46,447 nt of DNA from an uncultured Bacilli bacterium. GTDB taxonomy: Bacteria; Bacillota_I; Bacilli_A; RF39; UBA660. The notes below the pieces were generated by a model, which was given only the letters and a program-made list of their open reading frames with translations, made no database searches and was not told where the DNA came from. The translations under genes and the position numbers were made by a program. Numbering within the stretch: the stretch's first letter is position 1; every line of letters begins with the position of its first letter. Shown piece by piece: positions 1-7,925 of the stretch. The stretch lies in contig CAKPQS010000008.1 in assembly GCA_934179675.1 (NCBI GenBank), positions 1 through 46,447 of the forward strand, in the 5' to 3' direction.

Positions 1-75
1 GATTTTTCATCACTCATATATTGACAATTCATTCATCAAATTTATTGTCGACCAACACTATTTGACAAAGAACCA

Positions 76-978
76 TTATTTATTTTTTTCTCGCGCTAAT
101 GCTTCTTTAATAGCTTTTAATAATTCATTGTTTGCCTCTAATGTTTCAAGAATTTGTTCATAAGCAACACTACCATTATCTTTTGTATCATATTTACTTT
201 TTGGTGTTTCCTCGTATCTTCTATATTCTTCTTCTCTTACTTTTCTAGCTTCTACTTGAGGATATTTTTCTTCAAAACTTTCTCTATATGATTTATCAGG
301 TTTAACTTCTTCTCTACTTTCAAAATTGTATCCTGTTGCATATTTAGGTAATTCATAAGTTTCAGCTGTTGATTTAATTTCTGGTAGTTTATAATCATCG
401 TACTTATTTTCTTTTGGTGAAGTATATTCTTCCTTTTTTGGTAATTCATACGATTGTTCAGGTAATTTATAATCATTTTTTGGTAATTTATATTCTTCTG
501 GTAATTTATAATCATCTTTAAAACTACGAAGTTGATTAAAACCAAAATTATCTGTCAAATCATTAATTTCACTTTTTTTAGGAATTGCTTCTATATAACT
601 TTCTCTTAAACCAAGTACAATTTCTTCACGCATTGCTGCTGTTTTATGTCCTCTATCAACTACAATTGTATCTTTAGATAATTCATCATTGATTCCTAAT
701 ACATAGACTTTATTAGTTAATTCTTCATCTTTATTAAATGTTAATTTCATATAATCAATTAATTTGCGCCATTCAGTATCTTCTAATACATCCATATAAT
801 AACTATCACTGTTGGATTTTAATGCTGAAGCAAGTACAATTATGTTATCATCATTTTTTTCTTCAAATGTATAACATAAATACATTTTTTCTGTTTCCTT
901 GTCTTTACAAAATAGTAAAACTTTTCCTTCGTTTACTTTTCCTTCTCTATTTAAAACTTTAATCATGTTTTCGTTCAT
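76..978 (-). CDS. Hypothetical protein, DUF1292-like N-terminus with YKLP repeats
   Basis: This gene encodes 300 residues with no signal peptide or membrane segment. Residues about 15-80 alternate beta strands and end in a DTEWRKL motif, resembling the DUF1292 family often found beside Bacillota housekeeping genes; this match is tentative. Residues about 155-215 hold six or more copies of a Y-K/E-L-P motif in acidic linkers, which looks like a disordered binding region. The C-terminus is a charged helix of the kind that forms coiled coils. The start is preceded by an AAGGGTGG Shine-Dalgarno sequence and a good promoter. No function can be assigned. Confidence 0.75.
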   Translation of the reverse strand: MNENMIKVLNREGKVNEGKVLLFCKDKETEKMYLCYTFEEKNDDNIIVLASALKSNSDSYYMDVLEDTEWRKLIDYMKLTFNKDEELTNKVYVLGINDELSKDTIVVDRGHKTAAMREEIVLGLRESYIEAIPKKSEINDLTDNFGFNQLRSFKDDYKLPEEYKLPKNDYKLPEQSYELPKKEEYTSPKENKYDDYKLPEIKSTAETYELPKYATGYNFESREEVKPDKSYRESFEEKYPQVEARKVREEEYRRYEETPKSKYDTKDNGSVAYEQILETLEANNELLKAIKEALAREKNK

Positions 979-1004
979 TTTAACGCCACCCTTATCTAAA
1001 ACAA

Positions 1005-1033
1005 ATTATAGCATAGTTTTTTTTTAATGTAAA
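1005..1033 (-). promoter_or_regulatory. Sigma-A type promoter of the YKLP-repeat gene
   Basis: On the minus strand TTTACA is followed after 17 bases by TATAAT, with a TG extended -10 element (TGC TATAAT). The -35 region overlaps a 12-mer, AATAGTTTACAT, that recurs upstream of the XRE gene at 41003. Confidence 0.6.
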
Positions 1034-1103
1034 CTATTTTGTCAAATTTTAGGGCTATTTTATACAAAAAATATGTTTTTTTTGATGAATATTTGGTAAT
1101 TTT

Positions 1104-3356
1104 TCATACTTTTAATGTATCTTTTAATTTAATTTTTTTCTTATTATTGTTTATTAATATATTTAAAACATTCTTTCTAATTACATCTTTTATATGTCTT
1201 GCTCCAAATTCTAAATAATTTGTTTTATTTATTAATTCATCAATTACATCACTATAATCTATAGTAACGTTATATTTTTGTTCTAATAATTTAATATTAT
1301 CAATGATTATTTCTTTTATTATTTTTTCATTTAGATGATTAAATGTTATTACACTATCAATTCTATTTAAGAAGGATTTAGAAAATATATCATTTAAACT
1401 ATCATTTGTTTTATTATTAAATCCTATGGTGTTAGTTTCAAATCCAACATTACTTGTCATTATTATTATAGAATGATTAAAATTAATATCTCTTCCTTTA
1501 CTATCTTTGATATGTCCTTCATCAAGTACTTGATATAATAAATTTCTTACGCTTTCATGTGCTTTATCGATTTCATCTAATATTATAATTGAATTAGGAT
1601 TTTCTCTTACACATTCAAAAAAGCTATTATTATCATCATATCCTACATATCCTGATGGTGATCCTATTAATTTACTTACTGAATAAGATTCACTAAATTC
1701 ACTCATATCAATTTTAAAAACATTCTTTTTAAATATTTCTTCACCAAATGATTTTGCTAAATATGTTTTGCCTACACCTGATGGTCCTACAAATAAATAT
1801 GATAAACATTCATCTATTTTATTTATACACTTTAAATTATAAGTATCTACTAAATTATCTATTATTTTATCTTGACCTTTAATTTTTAATTTTAATTTAT
1901 TTTTTAATTTATTACAATCAAATAAAGCATTATCAAAAATATAGTCATCTAATTTAGTTTTTAATTTAATAACACTTAATATATCATCTAATGTTACTTT
2001 ATTAGTATTATTTAGTGTTAATTCTAATTCATTTATTTTATTCATTATTTCATTTTCTTTATTTTTATATTCACTTGCTTTTATAAAATCATTTTTAATT
2101 AAATATTCTTTTTTGATTTCCATTATTTCTTTTAATTTTTTATTTAAATTGTTATATTCTTTTAATTCTTCACTTTCTTTCATACTTGCAAGAGAACATG
2201 CTTCATCTAATAAATCAATTGTTTTGTCTGGTTCCCTACGGTTATAAATATATTTATTAGATAAATCAACCATTTTTTTAATTATATCATCTTCAATAAT
2301 AACATGATGATAAGAGGCATATATATCTTTTAAATTATATATAATGTTTAATACATCTTCTTTAGATGGTTCATCTACTAGTACTATTTGGAATCTTCTT
2401 TCAAGTGCTTTGTCTTTTTCTATAGAATTTTTATATTCGTCTTTAGTTGTCGCTCCGATCATTCTTATTTTTCCGCGTGCTAAAGCTGGTTTAAAAATAT
2501 TTGATGCATCGATTGCTCCTTCAGCTCCTCCTGCACCAACTATTGTATGAATTTCATCAATAAATAAAATTACATCCTCGTTATTTTCAACTTCATTTAT
2601 TATTTTTCTTATTCTTTCTTCAAATTCACCTCTATATTTTGTTCCTGCTACTAATGATGCCATATCGACACTTATTATTCTTTTTAGTTTTAAACTATTA
2701 GGAACATCACCATTTACAATTTTTCTAGATAATTCTTCTACTATTGCTGTTTTACCTACTCCAGCATCACCTATTAATAAAGGGTTATTTTTAGTTCTTC
2801 TTGATAATATTTCAATTATTCTTTTTATTTCTTTTTCTCTTCCATATACTGGATCTATTTCATTGTTTATTGCTTTTTTATTTAAATCAACACCAAATTC
2901 ATCTAATAATAGTTTTTTTGTTTTTCTTTTTTGAATTAATTTTATTTCAAATTCACTCATTAATTCTTCTAGATCAATTCCCATACTAATCATGATACGA
3001 ATTGCAACACCTTCTCCTTCTTCAAGTAGGGCATATAATAAATGTTTTGGTGTTACTTCGTTATGATTATTTTCTTTACTTGCTGTTATTGCTTCTTCAA
3101 TTACTCTTTTAATTAAAGGTGTATACAAAAACCATTCACTTTCTTTTTTACCAATTCCTATACTTTCAATTATATTTTTTTTAAATATATCATAATCTAA
3201 ATTATATGATTTTAATTTTTCGGATATTTTTTTATCATTTTTGAGGATTGAAAGCATTAAATGTTCACTTCCAACATAAGGATGTTTTAATTCTTTCATT
3301 TCTATTTTGGCACCAACCATTATTTTTTTTGCTTCTTCTGTAAAATTTCCAAACAT
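1104..3356 (-). CDS. clpC: ClpC-type AAA+ unfoldase of the Clp protease
   Basis: This is a two-ring Hsp100 ATPase that unfolds proteins and feeds them to ClpP. In its 750 residues there is an N-terminal Clp-N double repeat (about 1-140), a D1 domain with Walker A GDAGVGKT at 196-203 and Walker B LFIDEIH, a middle region of about 60 residues with a UVR-like segment, and D2 with Walker A GPSGVGKT at 524-531 and ILDEID. An IGF tripeptide at 644-646 sits where ClpC carries its ClpP-docking loop, so protease partnership is likely. AGGAGGAG precedes the ATG. The gene stands alone: no ctsR, mcsA or mcsB lies beside it, and no CtsR heptad repeat is visible upstream. A TATAAT at 3376-3381 with a poorly spaced TTGAAA may be its promoter. 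Confidence 0.9.
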   Translation of the reverse strand: MFGNFTEEAKKIMVGAKIEMKELKHPYVGSEHLMLSILKNDKKISEKLKSYNLDYDIFKKNIIESIGIGKKESEWFLYTPLIKRVIEEAITASKENNHNEVTPKHLLYALLEEGEGVAIRIMISMGIDLEELMSEFEIKLIQKRKTKKLLLDEFGVDLNKKAINNEIDPVYGREKEIKRIIEILSRRTKNNPLLIGDAGVGKTAIVEELSRKIVNGDVPNSLKLKRIISVDMASLVAGTKYRGEFEERIRKIINEVENNEDVILFIDEIHTIVGAGGAEGAIDASNIFKPALARGKIRMIGATTKDEYKNSIEKDKALERRFQIVLVDEPSKEDVLNIIYNLKDIYASYHHVIIEDDIIKKMVDLSNKYIYNRREPDKTIDLLDEACSLASMKESEELKEYNNLNKKLKEIMEIKKEYLIKNDFIKASEYKNKENEIMNKINELELTLNNTNKVTLDDILSVIKLKTKLDDYIFDNALFDCNKLKNKLKLKIKGQDKIIDNLVDTYNLKCINKIDECLSYLFVGPSGVGKTYLAKSFGEEIFKKNVFKIDMSEFSESYSVSKLIGSPSGYVGYDDNNSFFECVRENPNSIIILDEIDKAHESVRNLLYQVLDEGHIKDSKGRDINFNHSIIIMTSNVGFETNTIGFNNKTNDSLNDIFSKSFLNRIDSVITFNHLNEKIIKEIIIDNIKLLEQKYNVTIDYSDVIDELINKTNYLEFGARHIKDVIRKNVLNILINNNKKKIKLKDTLKV

Positions 3357-3413
3357 CTAATCTCCTCCTAATTTTATTATATGATATTTTTCTATTTTTC
3401 AAACAAAAAGTGC

Positions 3414-3442
3414 ACAACAAAAAACGAGTTATTACTCGTTTT
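3414..3442 (-). terminator. Hairpin terminator after the gene remnant
   Basis: AACGAGT and ACTCGTT flank a 4-base loop, with a T-run on the minus strand. It sits exactly at the stop codon of the truncated reading frame at 3432-3599, suggesting that this frame once ended a transcribed gene. Confidence 0.55.
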
Positions 3443-3599
3443 CTTTATTTGCTAAATCAATTACAGCTTTAGTATATTTTAATAATTCTTTTTTATTTTT
3501 AAAGCCACATGTTATTGCAAAATAGTCCATATATTTAGTATTTTCTTTAACTAATTTTAAATCAAGTGGTTTATATATATTATCAGGATAAAATCTTAT
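3432..3599 (-). pseudogene. 3' remnant of an unidentified gene
   Basis: An open frame of 55 codons ends at the stop at 3432 and runs back to an in-frame stop at 3600. Its first Met is halfway along, without a ribosome binding site. The composition looks like real protein (Tyr-Pro-Asp-Asn near the start, then a helix and a charged tail), and a terminator follows it. I infer the C-terminal end of a gene whose 5' part was lost. The family is not recognised. Confidence 0.4.
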
Positions 3600-3647
3600 T
3601 TACTTAATTTGATTATAATGATACAATTCTATAAGAGGCAGAAATAC

Positions 3648-4130
3648 ATGGAATATAGAGATTTATACAATTCTGATAGAATTTTAACAGGCGAAAAAAT
3701 ATTGAAGGGTGAACAAATTCCTGAAAACAATTATATTATGATGGTTGTTATTTTTATTGAAAATGATAATCATAAATTCTTAATTCAGAAAAGAACTATT
3801 GTCAAAGGTGGAAAATGGGCTACAACAGGTGGACACCCTAAAAGTGGTGAAACTAGCTTACAAGGTATAATTACAGAAGTTAAGGAAGAATTAGGGATAG
3901 ATATTAAAAATCCAATTTTATTTAAACAAGCTAGTGGAAAAGATACTTTCTGCGATTTATACTACTTAAAACAAAACATTAATATAAACAAAATATTTAT
4001 TCAAAAAGAAGAAGTCGATGATGTAAAATGGGCTAGTATTGAAGAAATAAATGAATTAATGGAAAAAGGTGTATTCAATAAAGGTCACTACATGATGTTT
4101 AAAGATTGTTTAAAATACCTGAATAAATAA
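3648..4130 (+). CDS. Nudix hydrolase
   Basis: This 160-residue protein is probably a cytoplasmic Nudix hydrolase acting on a nucleoside diphosphate derivative or isoprenoid diphosphate. The N-terminus (RDLYNSDRILTGEKI) is typical of the subfamily resembling isopentenyl-diphosphate isomerase and Nudix proteins with a LTG motif. The Nudix box lies at about residues 64-86: GHPKSGE, then TEVKEELGI. The catalytic glutamates are present, but the arginine of the canonical RE is threonine. The ATG at 3648 is chosen because AAGAGG precedes it by 9 bases and the family alignment begins there; a GTG/ATG frame extends to 3609. It is a single gene, flanked by remnants. Confidence 0.8.
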   Translation: MEYRDLYNSDRILTGEKILKGEQIPENNYIMMVVIFIENDNHKFLIQKRTIVKGGKWATTGGHPKSGETSLQGIITEVKEELGIDIKNPILFKQASGKDTFCDLYYLKQNININKIFIQKEEVDDVKWASIEEINELMEKGVFNKGHYMMFKDCLKYLNK

Positions 4131-4222
4131 ATTCATTATTTAATAATATCGTTATAAACTAATAATATAGATTTAAAATCTATATTATTAAGTTAATGAT
4201 ATTGATTATTTAATGAATTTTT
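4129..4222. repeat. Long imperfect inverted repeat (hairpin) after the Nudix gene
   Basis: Nested arms fold almost end to end: outer AATTCATTA with TAATGAATT, a middle pair around AATATC/GATATT, and an inner perfect 12-bp pair of AATAATATAGAT with its complement around a 5-base loop. A T-run follows on the plus strand, so it can act as the terminator of the Nudix gene. It is far longer than the other terminators in the window. Confidence 0.65.
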
Positions 4223-4370
4223 TTATTTTCTCTTTTATATATTTAATATTTAAAGTTAATGATTTTAATATAATCTCCTTAATTTTTTCATAATTCTGTT
4301 CTGGCATTTCATGAATAATTTTATCATATTTTTTCTAAACATTTTTTGTAATGATACAATAATCGCATTT
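4206..4370 (-). pseudogene. Possible degraded gene fragment
   Basis: A 42-codon open frame, lysine- and glutamate-rich and helical, is interrupted upstream by an in-frame TAG at 4335. It then continues as 11 more codons with a Cys-Asp-Tyr-Cys motif before another stop. No start with a ribosome binding site exists. It may be a decayed coding fragment; chance in AT-rich DNA is a real alternative. The rest of the gap from 4223 to 4413 shows nothing else that I can support. Confidence 0.2.
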
Positions 4371-4415
4371 TTATTACCTTCTATTTCTTACCCTAAAATA
4401 TTGTTTTTCAACCTA

Positions 4416-4461
4416 AAAAAAGATTGAAATATACAGGTATTAGTATTAATTTCAATCTTTT
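4416..4461 (-). terminator. Terminator of ppdK
   Basis: AAAGATTGAAAT and its complement enclose a loop of about 20 bases, followed on the minus strand by a run of T, just after the ppdK stop. Confidence 0.7.
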
Positions 4462-4473
4462 AATATTATAAAA

Positions 4474-7110
4474 TTATTTTCTATCCCCAGATTTGATAGC
4501 GGCTTGAGCAGCAGCTAATCTAGCAATAGGAACTCTAAATGGACTACATGAAACGTATGTTAAACCAACGTTATGACAGAATTCAACACTAGAAGGATCG
4601 CCACCATGTTCACCACAAATACCTAACTTAATATCAGGTCTAGTTTGTCTACCTAAATCAGCAGCCATTTTAACTAACTTACCAACACCAACTTGGTCAA
4701 GTTTAGCAAACGGATCATTTTCATAAATCTTCTTATCATAATATGATGTTAAGAATTTACCAGCATCATCTCTAGAAAAACCAAATGTCATTTGAGTTAA
4801 ATCATTTGTACCAAATGAGAAGAATTCAGCTTCTTTAGCTATTTCATCAGCTGTTAAAGCAGCTCTTGGTATTTCGATCATTGTACCAACATGATATTCA
4901 AGTGGGAAATTAGCTTCCTTGATTACTTCATCAGCAGTTTCGCAAACGACACCCTTAACATATTTTAATTCCTTAACTTCACCAACTAAAGGTATCATAA
5001 TTTCAGGAACAATATTAATTCCCTTACGCTTAGAAACATTAATAGCAGCTTTAATAACAGCTCTAGTTTGCATTCTAGCAATTTCTGGGAAAGTAACAGC
5101 AAGTCTACATCCACGATGTCCCATCATAGGATTAAATTCATGTAAAGATGCAATAATTGCTTTAATTTTCTCAACACTCTTACCTTGAGTTTTAGCAAGT
5201 AATTCAATATCCTTTTCTTCAGTCGGAACAAATTCATGAAGCGGTGGATCTAGATAACGAATTGTTACGCCATAACCTTCCATTGCTTCATATAATTTTT
5301 CAAAATCGCCTTGTTGCATAGGTTCAATTTTTGCAAGGGCAGCTTCTCTTTCTTCAACAGTATCAGAACAAATCATTTCACGGATTGCCGCAATTCTGTC
5401 TTCTGCAAAGAACATGTGTTCAGTACGGCATAGACCAATACCTTCAGCACCTAATTCACGAGCCTTAATTGCATCTTTAGGAGTATCTGCATTAGTACGA
5501 ACCTTTAATACACGGTATTTATCAGCCCATTCCATAATACGACCAAATTCACCAGTAATAGTAGCATCTACAGTAGGAATAATTCCTTCATAAATACATC
5601 CTGTTGAACCATCAATAGAGATTTCTGAACCCTCAACAAATGTTTTACCAGCAAGTACAAACTTTTTGTTATCTTCATCCATAACAATTTCTGAACAGCC
5701 AGATACACAACAAGTACCCATACCACGAGCAACTACTGCAGCATGACTTGTCATACCACCACGAACAGTTAAAATACCTTGTGCTGCTTTCATACCTTCA
5801 ATATCTTCTGGTGAAGTTTCAAGTCTAACTAAAACAACCTTTTCTCCTCTTGAAGCCCATTCCTTAGCATCTTCGGCAGTAAATACTACTTTACCACATG
5901 CAGCACCTGGAGATGCAGCTAAAGCTTTAGCAAGTGGTTCTGCTTTTTTTAATACATTTGCATCAAATTGAGGATGTAATAATGTATCTAAATTACGTGG
6001 ATCAATCATCATTACAGCTTGTTTATCTGTAATCATTCCTTCATCTACTAAATCGCAAGCAATTTTTAAAGCTGCTTTAGCAGTTCTTTTACCATTTCTT
6101 GTTTGCAACATATATAATTTTTTATCTTCGATAGTAAATTCCATATCTTGCATATCATGATAATGATTTTCTAAAGTATTACAAATTTTAACAAATTCAT
6201 CATATACTTCTGGCATAACTTCTTTTAAATGTGCAATTGGTTGAGGAGTTCTAACACCAGCAACAACATCTTCACCTTGAGCATTCATCAAGAATTCACC
6301 CATTAAATGTTTTTCACCAGTTGCAGGATCACGAGTAAATGCAACACCCGTTCCACTTGTTTCACCCATGTTACCAAAAGCCATCATTTGAACATTGACA
6401 GCTGTTCCCCATGAATAAGGGATGTCATTATCACGACGGTATACATTTGCGCGTGGATTATCCCATGATCTAAATACTGCTTTAACAGCACCCATTAATT
6501 GTTCTGTTGGATTAGTTGGGAATTCTTCACCAATTTTTGATTTATATTCTGCTTTAAATTCATTAGCTAGTTCTTTTAAATCATTTGCATCTAATTCAAC
6601 GTCTAATTTAACGCCTTTTACTTCTTTCATTTTGTCAATTAGTTGTTCAAAATATTTTTTGCCAACTTCCATAACAACGTCTGAATACATTTGAATAAAT
6701 CTTCGATAGCAATCCCATGCCCATCTTGGATTTCCACTTTTTTTAGCTAATGTTTCAACAACTTCTTCATTTAAACCTAAATTAAGTATTGTATCCATCA
6801 TACCTGGCATAGAAGCTCTTGCACCAGATCTTACTGAAACTAGTAATGGATTTTCTTTATCACCAAATTTTTTTCCTGTGATTTCTTCCATTTTAGCAAT
6901 GTATTCAAATATTTCATCTTGAATTTCTTTATTTATTTGTTTTCCATCTTCATAATATTGAGTACATGCTTCAGTTGTGATTGTAAACCCTTGAGGTACT
7001 GGCATTCCTAATCTTGTCATTTCTGCTAGATTAGCACCTTTACCGCCAAGAAGGTTTCTCATTGTAGCATCACCTTCACTAAAAAGGTAAACATACTTTT
7101 TCTTTTCCAT
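4474..7110 (-). CDS. ppdK: Pyruvate, phosphate dikinase
   Basis: This enzyme interconverts pyruvate, ATP and phosphate with phosphoenolpyruvate, AMP and pyrophosphate; in fermenters it usually runs in glycolysis toward pyruvate. All three parts are intact over 878 residues: the ATP-grasp nucleotide-binding half (GGKGANLAEM at 22-31), the swivelling phosphohistidine domain (GGMTSHAAVVARG with His456 as phosphocarrier and Thr454 at the usual regulatory position), and the TIM-barrel PEP domain with catalytic Cys832 in CGEHGGDPSS. The length matches the bacterial family. AGGAGG precedes the start and a strong promoter lies upstream. It is monocistronic, with its own terminator. No PPDK regulatory kinase gene is present in the window. 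Confidence 0.97.
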   Translation of the reverse strand: MEKKKYVYLFSEGDATMRNLLGGKGANLAEMTRLGMPVPQGFTITTEACTQYYEDGKQINKEIQDEIFEYIAKMEEITGKKFGDKENPLLVSVRSGARASMPGMMDTILNLGLNEEVVETLAKKSGNPRWAWDCYRRFIQMYSDVVMEVGKKYFEQLIDKMKEVKGVKLDVELDANDLKELANEFKAEYKSKIGEEFPTNPTEQLMGAVKAVFRSWDNPRANVYRRDNDIPYSWGTAVNVQMMAFGNMGETSGTGVAFTRDPATGEKHLMGEFLMNAQGEDVVAGVRTPQPIAHLKEVMPEVYDEFVKICNTLENHYHDMQDMEFTIEDKKLYMLQTRNGKRTAKAALKIACDLVDEGMITDKQAVMMIDPRNLDTLLHPQFDANVLKKAEPLAKALAASPGAACGKVVFTAEDAKEWASRGEKVVLVRLETSPEDIEGMKAAQGILTVRGGMTSHAAVVARGMGTCCVSGCSEIVMDEDNKKFVLAGKTFVEGSEISIDGSTGCIYEGIIPTVDATITGEFGRIMEWADKYRVLKVRTNADTPKDAIKARELGAEGIGLCRTEHMFFAEDRIAAIREMICSDTVEEREAALAKIEPMQQGDFEKLYEAMEGYGVTIRYLDPPLHEFVPTEEKDIELLAKTQGKSVEKIKAIIASLHEFNPMMGHRGCRLAVTFPEIARMQTRAVIKAAINVSKRKGINIVPEIMIPLVGEVKELKYVKGVVCETADEVIKEANFPLEYHVGTMIEIPRAALTADEIAKEAEFFSFGTNDLTQMTFGFSRDDAGKFLTSYYDKKIYENDPFAKLDQVGVGKLVKMAADLGRQTRPDIKLGICGEHGGDPSSVEFCHNVGLTYVSCSPFRVPIARLAAAQAAIKSGDRK

Positions 7111-7131
7111 ATATCCTCCTTTAACTATATA

Positions 7132-7160
7132 ATTATAGCATTACAAATTGTATTTAACAA
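7132..7160 (-). promoter_or_regulatory. Promoter of ppdK
   Basis: TTGTTA, a 17-base spacer and TATAAT with an extended TGC element lie on the minus strand, 22 bases before the ppdK start. Confidence 0.65.
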
Positions 7161-7188
7161 TAATTTTTTGATTATTTTTTTAATATTG

Positions 7189-7222
7189 CAAAAAAGTAAT
7201 CATATATATAAATGATTACTTT
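7189..7222 (-). terminator. Terminator of the nrd operon
   Basis: AGTAATCAT and ATGATTACT form a perfect 9-bp stem followed by a T-run on the minus strand. The stem overlaps the last codons of nrdG. Confidence 0.75.
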
Positions 7223-7769
7223 CTCTATAGCTAACATATTTAGGTTCTTTATAAATATATTTTTCAATTAAAACCAATTTATTTTTTTTAATGCTTTCTC
7301 TTATATTGATAATTCTTTGATTTTTAGAACCACGAAATTTTACATCAAAACTTTTTTCTTCAAGTAAAAATTTACCGTCTACTAAAGCATCAACATTTAA
7401 CAATAATTCTTTTAATTTAGAACTTCTATTTATCATTTTTACTAATTCTTCATAAGTAAATCCTGTATATAGCCATACATTAAGTCCTATTTCTTGGGCA
7501 TGTTTCGCTAATTGTAAAACAGCATCTACTTGATATAAAGGATCGCCTCCTGAAAATGTTATTCCTTGTTGATTAACAAGTTCATCCATTTCTTTTTTTA
7601 TTTCTTCAATATCAGCTAAATAACCTCCATTAAAATCATGTGTTTCGGGATTATGACATCCTAAACAATTATGAGAACATCCTTGTGTCCAAATTACAGT
7701 TCTAATTCCTTCACCATCAACAATGCTATCTGTTTGTAATGGTGCTGCTAGTCTAATAGTCTTTACCAT
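7200..7769 (-). CDS. nrdG: Anaerobic ribonucleotide reductase activating protein
   Basis: This radical SAM activase uses S-adenosylmethionine and a 4Fe-4S cluster to generate the glycyl radical on the class III reductase. The cluster motif is C31-x3-C35-x2-C38 (CSHNCLGC), followed by the glycine-rich SAM-binding motif TFSGGDPLYQ. At 189 residues it is slightly longer than usual, because of a basic, tyrosine-rich C-terminal tail from about residue 160. Its ATG lies inside the last codons of the glycyl-radical-domain gene upstream (17-base overlap), so the two are translationally coupled. It is the last gene of the operon. Confidence 0.95.
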   Translation of the reverse strand: MVKTIRLAAPLQTDSIVDGEGIRTVIWTQGCSHNCLGCHNPETHDFNGGYLADIEEIKKEMDELVNQQGITFSGGDPLYQVDAVLQLAKHAQEIGLNVWLYTGFTYEELVKMINRSSKLKELLLNVDALVDGKFLLEEKSFDVKFRGSKNQRIINIRESIKKNKLVLIEKYIYKEPKYVSYRESNHLYI

Positions 7770-7914
7770 GTTTTACACGGTCTCTTACTTCTGCTCTTTT
7801 AGCGTTATTGAATCTATCTACTGTTCCAACTAAATAACCCGTTATTCTTCTGATTCTTTCAAATCCTACACCTTCGCCAACTTTTTTTTCTTCTCTTTTT
7901 ACTTCTTCTTTCAT
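7753..7914 (-). CDS. Stand-alone glycyl-radical domain of class III ribonucleotide reductase
   Basis: This 53-residue protein carries RRITGYLVGT at 22-31, then DRFNNAKRAE and RVKH. That is the C-terminal signature of NrdD, where the Gly of R-x-x-G-Y (here Gly26) holds the radical. The large NrdD upstream stops before this region, so the radical site is encoded separately. The ATG at 7914 is preferred because AGGAGG lies 4 bases upstream; an ATG at 7941 in the same frame overlaps the nrdD end and lacks a clear site. The frame is -1 relative to nrdD. I infer a small subunit that docks into NrdD, as GrcA does for pyruvate formate-lyase; this is not proven. Confidence 0.8.
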   Translation of the reverse strand: MKEEVKREEKKVGEGVGFERIRRITGYLVGTVDRFNNAKRAEVRDRVKHGKDY

Positions 7915-7925
7915 AAATCCTCCTA

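Noticed and set aside
3357..3430. CtsR or CIRCE operator before clpC
   Set aside because: Neither the CtsR heptad repeat nor the CIRCE inverted repeat can be read in this region.
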